Source: an uncultured Hyphomicrobiales bacterium | GTDB taxonomy: Bacteria > Pseudomonadota > Alphaproteobacteria > Rhizobiales > Beijerinckiaceae | DNA length: 64,000 bases | NCBI GenBank assembly: GCA_903847605.1 | Contig: CAINED010000013.1 | Location: forward strand, 377,000-440,999 | Direction of reading: 5' to 3' | Shown here: positions 54,026 to 62,986 of the stretch, one piece after another | Layout of the letters: each line of letters starts with the position of its first letter | Numbering within the stretch: the first letter of the stretch is position 1 | The notes under the pieces: generated by a model | Database searches by the model: none | Told to the model about the DNA's origin: nothing | What the model saw: only the letters and a program-made list of their open reading frames with translations | Program-made: the position numbers and the translations under genes

Positions 54026-54673
54026 TCAACTCTTGGCGATGCGGTCGGGCCGCGCATTGGCGAAGGCGGGAAGCCGGTCGCAATTCTCCGCGATACGAAG
54101 GATATGCGGCCATGAGGAAAGGTCGCGTCCGCTGCTGCGGGCATTGTTGAGTTGCGGCACGAGACAGGCGTCGGCCATCGTCGGTTGATCGCCGTGAATG
54201 AAGCGTCCCGTCTGCGGTTCGCGGGCGAGCCGCGCCTCGATCGGGTCGAGCCCGGCTGTCAGCCATTTATCCATCCATGCAGCTTGCGCGCCGGCATCGT
54301 GTGGAAGCAGGTCGCGGACATGATTGCGCACGCGCAGATTATTGATGGGATGGATATCGCAGGCGATCATTTGTGCGAAGGAACGGACGCGCGATCGCCC
54401 GGCAGCGTCGCGCGGCAGCAATGGCGGGCCATCGGCGGTTTCATCCAGATATTCGATGATCGCCAGGGATTGCGTGACGACTGTGCCATCGGGCGCAACC
54501 AGCGCAGGCACAAGGCCCTGCGGGTTCAGCGCGCGATAATCCGGCGCGTTTTGCGCGCCGGCGTGGAGATCGAGATAGATCTCGCTGAAGTCTACGCCTT
54601 TCAGGTTCAGCGCTATGCGCACGCGATAGGCGGCCGAAGACCGCACTGCGCCATGCAGGACATAACCGGACAT
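54026..54673 (-). CDS. maiA: Maleylacetoacetate isomerase-like glutathione S-transferase (zeta class)
   Basis: A 215-residue GST. The N-terminal thioredoxin-fold half has SSAAYRVRIALNLKG (the zeta-class Ser-Ser-xx-xx-R motif), LNPQGLVPAL and the GSH-binding TQSLAIIEYLDET. The C-terminal helical half has RSFAQMIACDIHPINNLRV and PTMADACLVPQLNNA. Zeta-class enzymes isomerise maleylacetoacetate in tyrosine/gentisate-type aromatic breakdown. It is followed 5 bp away by the iron-type binding protein gene and lies in an aromatic-looking cluster. Confidence 0.93.
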   Translation of the reverse strand: MSGYVLHGAVRSSAAYRVRIALNLKGVDFSEIYLDLHAGAQNAPDYRALNPQGLVPALVAPDGTVVTQSLAIIEYLDETADGPPLLPRDAAGRSRVRSFAQMIACDIHPINNLRVRNHVRDLLPHDAGAQAAWMDKWLTAGLDPIEARLAREPQTGRFIHGDQPTMADACLVPQLNNARSSGRDLSSWPHILRIAENCDRLPAFANARPDRIAKS

Positions 54674-54677
54674 GGCG

Positions 54678-55688
54678 CTACTTCATGATCTCGTTGGCCG
54701 CCTTCAGCATGGCCTCGCGATCCGCATAGGCGATTTCGCCCATCAGTTTGACCTGTGCGAAACGCTTCGTGTCCGGATCGGTCAGTTTTTCGGCAACCCC
54801 CTTGATCACCGTGCCCATCCACGCGTTCGCGTAGGTGAGCTGCGACTCCATGTCGAGGAAGTGATTGATGAAGAGGCGGGCTGCGTTGGGATGCGGCGCG
54901 CCGCGCATGATAGCGCCGCGGATCGGCGTATAGGGGCAGCCGTCTTCCGGCAGGATGACTTTCACCGGCAGGCCCTTGAGGTCCGATGCGAAGGCCAAAA
55001 TCTGCGTGATAAACAGCGGGTGTTCGCCGCGGGCTATGGCGCGGGAGTTGAGGCGAAGGTCGCGATTCACGACGATTTTCTGTTGCGCCAGCTTTTCGAC
55101 GAATTCCCTTCCGTAGTTCTTGTACAGAATCGCGAATACCGTCTGGCCCGAGCCCACGGCGCGGGTATCGTCGGAGAGAATCTTGCCCGTCCATTTCGGA
55201 TCGAGAATGTCTTTCCAGACTTTCGGGTAATCGGCTTCCTTCACCATGTTGGTATTCACGAGCATGCAGACGTTCTGCACCCAGGCGGGAACCGAAAATT
55301 CGTCGGCCTGAAATTCCGGCCGCAGATTGGCGATATTCGGGACGCCGCCATGCTTGGCGACGAAATTCGTCTCCTGCTGCTGCAGGATCGATGTGCGCCC
55401 GTGGAATTCGACATCGGCGGCGTAGCGTCCGGAAGTCTGCTCGACGCGCAGGCGCTCCGTCAATTCGCTGGCGCGCACATCGATGTCCTGCACCTTGATG
55501 CCGTATTTGGTCTGGAAGGCGTTGACCACGGCCTTGAAATGCGGCGCGCCAAGTTGCGAATGATAGACGGCGACCGTGCCCTCTTTCTTCGCGGCTTCGA
55601 CCACCTTGTCCCATTCGCTCTGCGCGAAGGCAGGAAACGCAAGTCCGATAGCGATAGCCACGAGGCTCGCGCGAAGTGCAATTTTCAT
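54678..55688 (-). CDS. ABC transporter substrate-binding protein (iron/AfuA-type fold)
   Basis: A 336-residue periplasmic protein with signal peptide (MKIALRASLVAIAIGLAFPAFAQ). The mature part begins SEWDKVVEAAKKEGTVAVYHSQ, the type typical of family 1 extracellular solute-binding proteins of the ferric-iron (AfuA/FbpA) and putrescine/thiamine group. SGRYAADVEFHGRTSILQQQET is the conserved middle. No permease or ATPase is adjacent. The gene just upstream on the same strand (55717-56741) is a paralogue with the same segments, frameshifted. Confidence 0.9.
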   Translation of the reverse strand: MKIALRASLVAIAIGLAFPAFAQSEWDKVVEAAKKEGTVAVYHSQLGAPHFKAVVNAFQTKYGIKVQDIDVRASELTERLRVEQTSGRYAADVEFHGRTSILQQQETNFVAKHGGVPNIANLRPEFQADEFSVPAWVQNVCMLVNTNMVKEADYPKVWKDILDPKWTGKILSDDTRAVGSGQTVFAILYKNYGREFVEKLAQQKIVVNRDLRLNSRAIARGEHPLFITQILAFASDLKGLPVKVILPEDGCPYTPIRGAIMRGAPHPNAARLFINHFLDMESQLTYANAWMGTVIKGVAEKLTDPDTKRFAQVKLMGEIAYADREAMLKAANEIMK

Positions 55689-55716
55689 CTGTCCTTACCC
55701 CTGTTCTCGTTGATTT

Positions 55717-56741
55717 CTACTTCATCATCTTGCGCGCTGCTTCCAGCATTTCCGCGCGATCATGATAATCGATTTCGCCCATCAGGCCGACTTTGGCATA
55801 GGCCTGCGCCTCAGGTGTCGCCAGCCGTTCTGCGACGCCCTTGATCACCGTCCCGACCCAAGCGTTGCCGTAGGCGAGTTGCGACTCCATCTCGATGAAA
55901 TGATTCATGAAGAGACGCGCGGCATTGGGATGGGGCGCGCCGCGCAGCATGGCGCTGCGGATCGGCGTATAGGGACAGCCGTCCGACGGCATCACGACCT
56001 TGATCGGGAGTCCTTTGAGATCGGAAGCGAGCGCGATTTGCTGCGTCAGCAGAATGGCATATTCCCCGCGCGCCACCCGCCGCGAACTCATGCGCAGATC
56101 ACGATCGATAACCAGAGCTTGTTCGCGCAGCTTTTCGAGAATTTGCGTTCCGTAGACCTTGTGGAACACGGCGAAGAGCGTCTGCCCCGTGCCGAGCACG
56201 CGCATGTCGTCGGTCAGGATGCGCCCCTTCCACTTCGGGTTCGTCAGGTCGCGCCATTCCTTCGGAGCTTCGTCGGGTTTCACAAGGTTGGTGTTGTAGA
56301 GAAAGCAGACGTTTTGCACCCAGGCGGGCACAGAATATTCGTCGGCGGGAAATTCGTCGCGCAAATTCTTGATATTCGGCATGCCGCCGTGCTTCTGGAT
56401 GAAGTCCGTCTCGCGTTGTTGCAGGATCGAGGTCTTGCCGTGAAACTCGACATCGGCGAGGTAGCGGCCGGATGTCTGCTCGACGCGAATTTTCTCGGTC
56501 ATCTCGCTGGCGCGCGCGTCGTAAACCTGCACCTTGATACCGTAGCGGCTTTCGAAACTCTTGACTACCGCCTGCCAGTGCGGCGTGCCGTGCTGTGACT
56601 GATAGACGTAAACAGTGCCTTCCTTCTTGCCGGCGGCGATGACCGCATCCCAGTCGCTTTGGGCTTGTGCTGTTGCGGCGCCAAAATCGCGAGAAAGGCA
56701 ATCGCCGATGCGAGCCGGCCTTCAGGCTGTAGCATTGCCAT
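55717..56741 (-). pseudogene. Paralogous substrate-binding protein gene with a frameshift in the signal peptide
   Basis: The mature part (from QSDWDAVIAAGKKEG to the C-terminus) is open from about 56680 to 55717 and matches the downstream paralogue along its length. The signal peptide (MAMLQPEGRLASAIAFLAILA) lies in another frame beginning at ATG 56741; the frame changes between 56678 and 56684 in a GGCGCC run, and one extra G there would restore a full 340-residue reading frame. In-frame translation would otherwise begin only at GTG 56532, without export signal. It is a real frameshift or a sequencing error in a GC run. Confidence 0.8.
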
Positions 56742-56892
56742 GGCATTCCTCCCAATGCTGCCCACCTGGCGCGGGCAAAGCTCGCTTCGGATACGCGCAA
56801 TTTGCGCATCCGCACCGGCGGGCGAACTATAGCCGAGGCGCGGCGCTTGCGATAGATTGCGGCAACAAACCAATAGGCGGGTGGAAGCCCTG

Positions 56893-58026
56893 ATGAGTAG
56901 CGCAAACATCTCCCTGCAATCGAATGCTCCGGTTCGGCCCGGCGTCTTCGGACATCCGGCCATCGATTGCGATGTCCATGTCGCCGTGCCCTCGACGCAG
57001 GCGCTGATGCCCTATCTCGACGCCTACTGGTTCGATTCCTTCATGGCCCGCGGCATGAATCGCACGAGCTATACTTTGACGGGCGATGCGCCGAACGCCC
57101 CGCTTGCCGCGCGGCCGGACTGGCGGCCGAAGGACGGGCGGCCCGGCAGCGATGTCGGGCTCCTGCGCAACATGCTCGATACGTTCGGCTCGACCGCGGC
57201 CATCGCCAATTGCATCTTCGGCGGCGTCGCCCTGCACAGCGAGGACACGGCCGCCGTGATGTGCAAGGCGGCGAACGATTTCGTGGCCGACCAGTGGCTC
57301 GACAAGGAGCCGCGCCTGCGCGCTTCCATTCTCATTCCGTTGAATTCGATCGAACTCGCCGTGGAGGAAATCGAGCGCCGCGCCGATGACAAGCGCTTCG
57401 TACAGGTGGTGATGCTGGTCATGGGGCAGGATTTGCTCGGCAAGCGCAAGCACTGGCCGATCTATGAAGCGGCGCGGCGGCACGGCCTGCCCATCGCAGT
57501 GCATGCCGGTTCTCTCTATCATCACCCGCCGATGGCCGGCTGGGGCTCTTTCGCTTACGAGGATTATGTCGCGCAGGCCTTCTCCTTCGAAAATCAGGTT
57601 CTCAGTCTTGTCGCCGAAGGCGTCTTCCAGAAGTTCCCGGAATTGAAATTCGTCTTTTCGGAATCCGGCGTGACGTGGCTGCCGGCCTGCCTCTGGCGTT
57701 TCAACAAGACATGGCGCGGCGTGCGGCCGGAAATTCCTTGGGTGAAGCGCATTCCCGCTGATATCGTGCGCGATAATATAAGGCTCACGCTGCAGCCCTT
57801 CGATGCACACGATCCCCGGCGCGAACTGCAACGCTGGGTGGAGCAGATGCGCTCGGACAGGATGCTGCTGTTCTCGACGGATTTTCCGCACTGGCACTTC
57901 GAGGGAACGGATGCGCTGCCGGCGGATGTTTCGTCGCCTTTGGCGCGCCGCATTCTCTTCGACAATCCGCTCGAAACGTATCCGCGCCTGCGCGCAAGCT
58001 TGAACGTGACGGAGGCCGCAGCATGA
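56893..58026 (+). CDS. Amidohydrolase-2 family metal-dependent hydrolase
   Basis: A 377-residue TIM-barrel enzyme of the aminocarboxymuconate semialdehyde decarboxylase (ACMSD)-like group. HPAIDCDVHVAVP gives the first metal ligands (DxH), AVHAGSLYHHPP the barrel-strand His, VFSESGVTWLP and FSTDFPHWHFEG the later Glu/Asp ligands. Family members decarboxylate or hydrolyse aromatic acids. First gene of a coupled operon (ATGA overlap with the next). ATG 56893 is placed after GGGTGGAAG. Confidence 0.9.
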   Translation: MSSANISLQSNAPVRPGVFGHPAIDCDVHVAVPSTQALMPYLDAYWFDSFMARGMNRTSYTLTGDAPNAPLAARPDWRPKDGRPGSDVGLLRNMLDTFGSTAAIANCIFGGVALHSEDTAAVMCKAANDFVADQWLDKEPRLRASILIPLNSIELAVEEIERRADDKRFVQVVMLVMGQDLLGKRKHWPIYEAARRHGLPIAVHAGSLYHHPPMAGWGSFAYEDYVAQAFSFENQVLSLVAEGVFQKFPELKFVFSESGVTWLPACLWRFNKTWRGVRPEIPWVKRIPADIVRDNIRLTLQPFDAHDPRRELQRWVEQMRSDRMLLFSTDFPHWHFEGTDALPADVSSPLARRILFDNPLETYPRLRASLNVTEAAA

Positions 58027-59144
58027 GCGATGTCATCTCTACGCGCAATCAGTCCACCCCTATCCTGACGAAGTCGCGCCAGCGTCTTTCCGTCATCGAT
58101 TGCGATATCCATCCGCAGATCGGCAGCAAGGACGAGATCATCCAGTTCCTCCCGGAGCGCTGGAAGGACTATGCACGCACCTACGGCGGGCTTTACCGGC
58201 AAGCTTTGGCCGAAACACTGTCACATCCGCGCATGGCGCCGGAAGTTTCGCGCAACGACGCATGGCCGCCGCAAGGGCTTCCAGGCTCCGATCTCGATTT
58301 CATGCGCAAGCAACATCTCGATCCCAATAATATCGACTACGGGATGCTGATGCCGCTCAATCGCGGTCCTTCCAATCAGCGCAATCTCGATTTCGGCGCT
58401 GCGCTGTCGAATGCCGTCAACGAATGGCAGATCAAATACTGGCTGGAGCGCGAACCGCGCTTGCGCGGCTCCATCGTGATCGCCCACGACGATCCGAAAC
58501 TCGCCATCGCCGAGATCGAGTTGCGCGCCAAGGACAAGCGCTTCGCGCAGGCGATGATGCCGCCCCATTCCATCGAACCGCTCGGGCGCCGCAAATACTG
58601 GCCGGTCTACGAGGCGATCGAGCACCATAAGTTGCCGATCGCCCTGCATGTGAGCGGCATCAACGGTTTTGCCTCAACAGGCAGCGGTTCGCCTTCCTAT
58701 TATATCGAGGAGCATCACACCAATGTGCGGGGCATGCAGGGCCTCATCACCAGCATGGTTCTGGAAGGCGTATTCGAGCGGTTTCCGGGCTTGCGCATTG
58801 TTCTCGTCGAGGGCGGGCTTGCCTGGCTGCCCGCGCTGAAATGGCGGCTCGACAAGCACTGGATGCGTTTCCGTTCGGAAGTGCCGCACCTCAAGCGGCC
58901 GCCGTCCGAATATGTGCGAGAGCATTTCTGGTTCACGACGCAGCCGCTCGACGAGACCGATCACGACGAGGATCTTGCCGAAGTCATGGAGTTGATCGGC
59001 TGCGACCGTGTGATGTTCTCGACGGATTATCCGCACTGGGACTTCGACGACCCGCGCTTCGTTCTGGGCAAGCTCGCGCTCAGTGATGAGAAAAAGGAAA
59101 TGATTTTCTCCGGCAACGCCAGAAAACTCTATGGCCTCGCATGA
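58023..59144 (+). CDS. Amidohydrolase-2 family metal-dependent hydrolase (paralogue)
   Basis: A 373-residue protein of the same family: SVIDCDIHPQIGS (DxH), GSIVIAHDDPKLAIAEIELR, IALHVSGINGF (metal His), VLVEGGLAWLPALKW and MFSTDYPHWDFDDPR. It shares layout with the preceding gene but is clearly divergent, so the two likely act on successive or related intermediates, or as a heteromer. Its start and stop overlap the neighbours as ATGA, so all three genes are one translational unit. Confidence 0.9.
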   Translation: MSDVISTRNQSTPILTKSRQRLSVIDCDIHPQIGSKDEIIQFLPERWKDYARTYGGLYRQALAETLSHPRMAPEVSRNDAWPPQGLPGSDLDFMRKQHLDPNNIDYGMLMPLNRGPSNQRNLDFGAALSNAVNEWQIKYWLEREPRLRGSIVIAHDDPKLAIAEIELRAKDKRFAQAMMPPHSIEPLGRRKYWPVYEAIEHHKLPIALHVSGINGFASTGSGSPSYYIEEHHTNVRGMQGLITSMVLEGVFERFPGLRIVLVEGGLAWLPALKWRLDKHWMRFRSEVPHLKRPPSEYVREHFWFTTQPLDETDHDEDLAEVMELIGCDRVMFSTDYPHWDFDDPRFVLGKLALSDEKKEMIFSGNARKLYGLA

Positions 59145-59575
59145 CGACCGCAACTGCATCAAAAACCCGCTTCGTCGTGGCGCGGACGGACGAAGTGAAG
59201 CCCGGTCAGCGCAAGCTGGTCGATGTCGGCGGACGACCTGTCGCGCTGTTCAATCTGAATGGCGATTATTTCGCCATCGGCGACAAGTGCCCTCATGAGG
59301 CGGGCTCGCTTTGCGCCGGGAAACTCGTCGGTCTCGCGGAATCCGACGAGCCCGGCCATTACAGACTCAGCCGGCCCGGCGAAGTGATCAAGTGCCCGTG
59401 GCATGGCTGGGAGTTCGACATTCGCACGGGGCAATCCTATTGCGAGCCCTCCGCCGTGCGGGTGCGCGCGTATGAAGCGTCGGTGGAACATGGCGGCGAA
59501 CTCGTGAAAGGCCCATTCAGGGCGGAAACATTTCAGGTCGCTGTCGAAGACGATTATGTCGTCATCACGCTCTGA
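59141..59575 (+). CDS. Rieske-type [2Fe-2S] ferredoxin
   Basis: A 144-residue Rieske protein with ligands Cys50 and His52 in DKCPHEAG and Cys85 and His88 in CPWHGWEFD. Insertion between the motifs is the size typical of ferredoxin components of ring-hydroxylating oxygenases and of small assimilatory nitrite-reductase subunits. No oxygenase subunit is adjacent. Coupled by ATGA overlap to the two amidohydrolase genes, so it may pass electrons to an oxygenase encoded elsewhere. Confidence 0.92.
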   Translation: MTTATASKTRFVVARTDEVKPGQRKLVDVGGRPVALFNLNGDYFAIGDKCPHEAGSLCAGKLVGLAESDEPGHYRLSRPGEVIKCPWHGWEFDIRTGQSYCEPSAVRVRAYEASVEHGGELVKGPFRAETFQVAVEDDYVVITL

Positions 59576-59765
59576 TACGTGCTGCGCTCGTGTCTCGAAA
59601 CTGGACGCCATCGGACATCCGGTGTTTACCTTTCATTCATCTCTTAATGGCTTCTTAATCTTAACAGCCGGTAAGAAATTCCATTTAACTCCTGCGTAAT
59701 CGCCGCGACGCATCGTCAACCGGCAAGACCGCGATCAGCGGCCTTACGAGTTGCGGGATTGGGTT

Positions 59766-60515
59766 ATGCGTAGCGGCGTCGGGGTATTCACTATTGCGGC
59801 TTCCTGCCTGCTTGCCACTTCGGCGGCGGCGCAGGAATGGTACACAGGCGCCCGCGAACGTACTCCCGAGGCGACGTACGGCGCTGCGATCGATGCATCT
59901 CTGTCGGCGACGACGCGCGGTTCTCTTCATGGAAGCCTGATCGGCACCATCGCTCCCTTCAGCAAGCTCGACGAAAGCGGCATGCGGTTGCGCATCGGCG
60001 GCCTTCTGGGCAACTATGCCTATACTTCAGTAACGCCGGGCGTCGGCAAGGTGAACGGGCGCGAAGCCAGCGGCAGCCTGATGGCCGGTTACGAGTGGGT
60101 AATGAAGAACGCCACCTTCTCGATCTATCTTGGCGGCGAGGTTCAGGATCGTACGCTGTCCAAGGCGGATCCATCCAACACCGTTGTCGGTACGGCCTAT
60201 GGCTTCAAGACCTCGGTCGATTTTTACATGAACCCGACCTCCTACACGATGGTGTCGGGCAACATCACCTACTCGACCGTCAACAATGCCTATTACACCC
60301 GTTTTAAAGCGGGCATGGGCGTGACGGAAAGGATCTTCGTCGGTCCGGAACTGTTGTTCCTCGGCGATAATTTCTATGGCCAGTGGCGCGCCGGCGCGCA
60401 TATCACCGGGGCGCGCCTCGGTCCAATGCAGCTGGGTCTTTCCGGCGGCTACGTGAACGACCGCCGCGGCGGCTCCGGCGCCTATGGCATCCTCGATGCC
60501 CGTCTCGGTTTCTGA
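59766..60515 (+). CDS. bcsS: Cellulose biosynthesis protein BcsS
   Basis: A 249-residue outer-membrane-like protein, ATG 59766. Signal peptide (MRSGVGVFTIAASCLLATSAAA) followed by a beta-rich, aromatic-ended strand pattern (LIGTIAPFSKLDESG, GSLMAGYEWVMKNATFSIYLGG, TMVSGNITYSTVNNAYYTRF) ending in a terminal Phe (ILDARLGF), as in outer-membrane barrels. BcsS occurs in Hyphomicrobiales directly before bcsA and is thought to aid cellulose export. Here it precedes bcsA by 170 bp on the same strand. Confidence 0.88.
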   Translation: MRSGVGVFTIAASCLLATSAAAQEWYTGARERTPEATYGAAIDASLSATTRGSLHGSLIGTIAPFSKLDESGMRLRIGGLLGNYAYTSVTPGVGKVNGREASGSLMAGYEWVMKNATFSIYLGGEVQDRTLSKADPSNTVVGTAYGFKTSVDFYMNPTSYTMVSGNITYSTVNNAYYTRFKAGMGVTERIFVGPELLFLGDNFYGQWRAGAHITGARLGPMQLGLSGGYVNDRRGGSGAYGILDARLGF

Positions 60516-60685
60516 GCCAATCGTACCAAGTCAGGGATTGTTTCGTTTTGCGACGCCGGGCGGCCGCGGCAATTAACAAACAATTAATGATAACAGAGCG
60601 TTTCTTCGATCCCCTGACCTTCGCGTTAATCCCGACATTAACCAATCTGCCCTAGCGTCCACTCGTTACGTTGGGAAAGTCCGGC

Positions 60686-62986
60686 ATGTTGAGTGGGTTG
60701 CGTATATTTGCGTGGTTGGGGACAGGCCTGCTGGCCGTCGCCCTGCTCATGCAACCCGTCAGCGTCGACGCGCAACTCAGTTTGAGCCTGACCGTCATCG
60801 TTCTGATGATTTTCATCTGGAAGTTCGGGCGTGGAAAACTGGCGCGCCAGATGTTTCTCGCGCTCGGCAGCTTCGTCGTGATGCGTTACCTCTACTGGCG
60901 CGTCACGAGCACGATGCCTTCTCTCAACGATCCCCTGGGATTCGGGTTCGGCCTTGTACTGCTGATGGCGGAATTCTACTGCGTCGTCGTGCTCGTCATC
61001 AGTCTGACGGTCAACGCCGATCCGCTCGAGCGCAAACCGCTGGAGCGAGAGGAAGACGACAAGCTTCCAACCGTCGATGTGTTCATACCGACCTACAACG
61101 AAGACGAATATATTCTGGCGACGACTATCGCGGCTGCGAAGTCGATGGATTACCCCGCCGACAAGCTGAACGTCTGGCTTCTGGACGACGGCGGGACAGA
61201 CCAGAAATGCAACGACAAGAATCCGGAGAAAGCCGCCGCCGCCCAGTTGCGGCGCGTGTCGTTGCAGCGGCTGTGCCAGCAGCTCGGCGCGATCTATCTG
61301 ACGCGCAAGAAGAATGAGCACGCCAAAGCCGGCAACATGAACAACGCGCTCAAGGTGGCGACAGGCGACATTGTTCTCGTGTTCGACGCGGACCACGCGC
61401 CGTTCCGCTCGTTCCTGCGCGAGACCGTCGGGCTCTTTAACAAGGATCCCCGGCTCTTCCTCGTGCAGACGCCGCACGTCTTCCTCAATCCCGACCCCAT
61501 CGAGAAGAACCTTCGCACGTTCGATCGCATGCCGTCCGAGAACGAGATGTTCTACTCGGTCACGCAGCGCGGCCTCGACAAGTGGAATGGTTCGTTTTTC
61601 TGCGGATCGGCGGCGCTCCTGCGCCGCTCGGCGCTCGAAACCGTGGGCGGCTTCTCCGGCATCACCATCACCGAAGATTGCGAGACGGCGCTCGATCTGC
61701 ATTCGACGGGCTGGAACAGCGCCTTTGTCGAGAAGCCCCTGATCGCTGGCCTGCAGCCGGAAACCTTCGCCTCTTTCATCGGCCAGCGCTCGCGTTGGGC
61801 GCAGGGCATGTTCCAGATTCTGCTTCTGAAGAATCCAGCAATGAAGCCCGGCCTGAGCATGATCCAGCGCGTCTGCTACCTGTCGAGCATGACGTTCTGG
61901 TTCTTCCCGTTTCCGCGCCTCATCTTCATGCTGGCGCCGCTCACCTATATCTTCTTCGACATCAAGATCTTCGTTTCGAACCTCGACGAGGCTATTGCTT
62001 ATACGGCGACCTATATCGTCATCAACCTGATGCTGCAGAACTATCTCTACGGCAGCGTGCGCTGGCCCTGGGTCTCCGAACTCTACGAGTATCTGCAAGG
62101 TGTGTTTCTGGCGAAGGCGATCGTTTCGGTTCTTGGCAATCCGCGCAAACCGACGTTCAACGTGACGGCGAAGGGCCTGACGCTCGATAACGATCATCTG
62201 TCGGAATTGGCCTGGCCGTTCTTTGCGATCTGGGGCGCACTGTTCGCTGGCGGGCTGATGGCGACATGGCGCTACTTCTTCGAACCCGGCGTCAGCAATC
62301 TCATGGTCGTCGTCGGGGCCTGGAATACTTTCAACATGCTCATTGCAGGCGCGGCGCTGGGTTCGGTCGCGGAGCGCAAGCAGCCGGATCGTCACCCGCG
62401 TCTCACCATTACGCGCAAGGGCGTATTCCATAGCGGCGGCGTGAAAATTCCTGTCGCCATCGAGAACGTATCGGCGGGTGGCTGCGCAATCCGTCCGCTG
62501 GAAGATGCGCCGCCATTCGATTGGCGCGTCGACGATACCGAGGGCCGGCTTTGGGTCGAGCCAATGGGAGAGGTCGTCAAGGCCGAAACGATACCGATCG
62601 TTCTCAAGCACATTTCGAACAACAAGGGGCAGCTGCAATACGGTTTCGAATTCCCCGAGCTGAAGGCCGAGGAATATTACGTTCTCGCCGATCTCATGTA
62701 TGCGGATTCGGATGCCTTGCCGCGCTTCCTTCGTTCGCGCCGCAAGCACAAGAATGTCTTCGCCGGCACATGGCAGTTCATCTTCTGGGGGATGGTCGAG
62801 CCGTTCCGCGCATTCTCCTACATGCGCAAGAAGCCGCATGAGGAAGCGCCCGTGGTCGAAGAGAAGAAGGCGCCTGAGCTCCCGCATGTCGAGACGACAT
62901 GGCTGCGCAAGCTGATCGCCATCGCCAACACCAAGGATACGCCGCAGGCGCGGAAGCCCGCCGAAAGCGGCGCGAAAGTCGCGTGA
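60686..62986 (+). CDS. bcsA: Cellulose synthase catalytic subunit
   Basis: A 766-residue inner-membrane family 2 glycosyltransferase with PilZ. TM helices flank the GT core with DVFIPTYNED, DDGGTD, VFDADHAP (DxD), TEDCETALDL and QRSRWAQGM (the catalytic TED and QxxRW). The C-terminal PilZ domain begins with the c-di-GMP motif ERKQPDRHPRL (a degenerate R-x-x-x-R). It polymerises UDP-glucose and needs BcsB. ATG 60686 chosen. Stop overlaps bcsB start (GTGA). Confidence 0.96.
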   Translation: MLSGLRIFAWLGTGLLAVALLMQPVSVDAQLSLSLTVIVLMIFIWKFGRGKLARQMFLALGSFVVMRYLYWRVTSTMPSLNDPLGFGFGLVLLMAEFYCVVVLVISLTVNADPLERKPLEREEDDKLPTVDVFIPTYNEDEYILATTIAAAKSMDYPADKLNVWLLDDGGTDQKCNDKNPEKAAAAQLRRVSLQRLCQQLGAIYLTRKKNEHAKAGNMNNALKVATGDIVLVFDADHAPFRSFLRETVGLFNKDPRLFLVQTPHVFLNPDPIEKNLRTFDRMPSENEMFYSVTQRGLDKWNGSFFCGSAALLRRSALETVGGFSGITITEDCETALDLHSTGWNSAFVEKPLIAGLQPETFASFIGQRSRWAQGMFQILLLKNPAMKPGLSMIQRVCYLSSMTFWFFPFPRLIFMLAPLTYIFFDIKIFVSNLDEAIAYTATYIVINLMLQNYLYGSVRWPWVSELYEYLQGVFLAKAIVSVLGNPRKPTFNVTAKGLTLDNDHLSELAWPFFAIWGALFAGGLMATWRYFFEPGVSNLMVVVGAWNTFNMLIAGAALGSVAERKQPDRHPRLTITRKGVFHSGGVKIPVAIENVSAGGCAIRPLEDAPPFDWRVDDTEGRLWVEPMGEVVKAETIPIVLKHISNNKGQLQYGFEFPELKAEEYYVLADLMYADSDALPRFLRSRRKHKNVFAGTWQFIFWGMVEPFRAFSYMRKKPHEEAPVVEEKKAPELPHVETTWLRKLIAIANTKDTPQARKPAESGAKVA

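Noticed and set aside
60638-62887. A 749-residue minus-strand open frame opposite bcsA
   Set aside because: Antisense shadow of bcsA; no domain, basic low-complexity composition.
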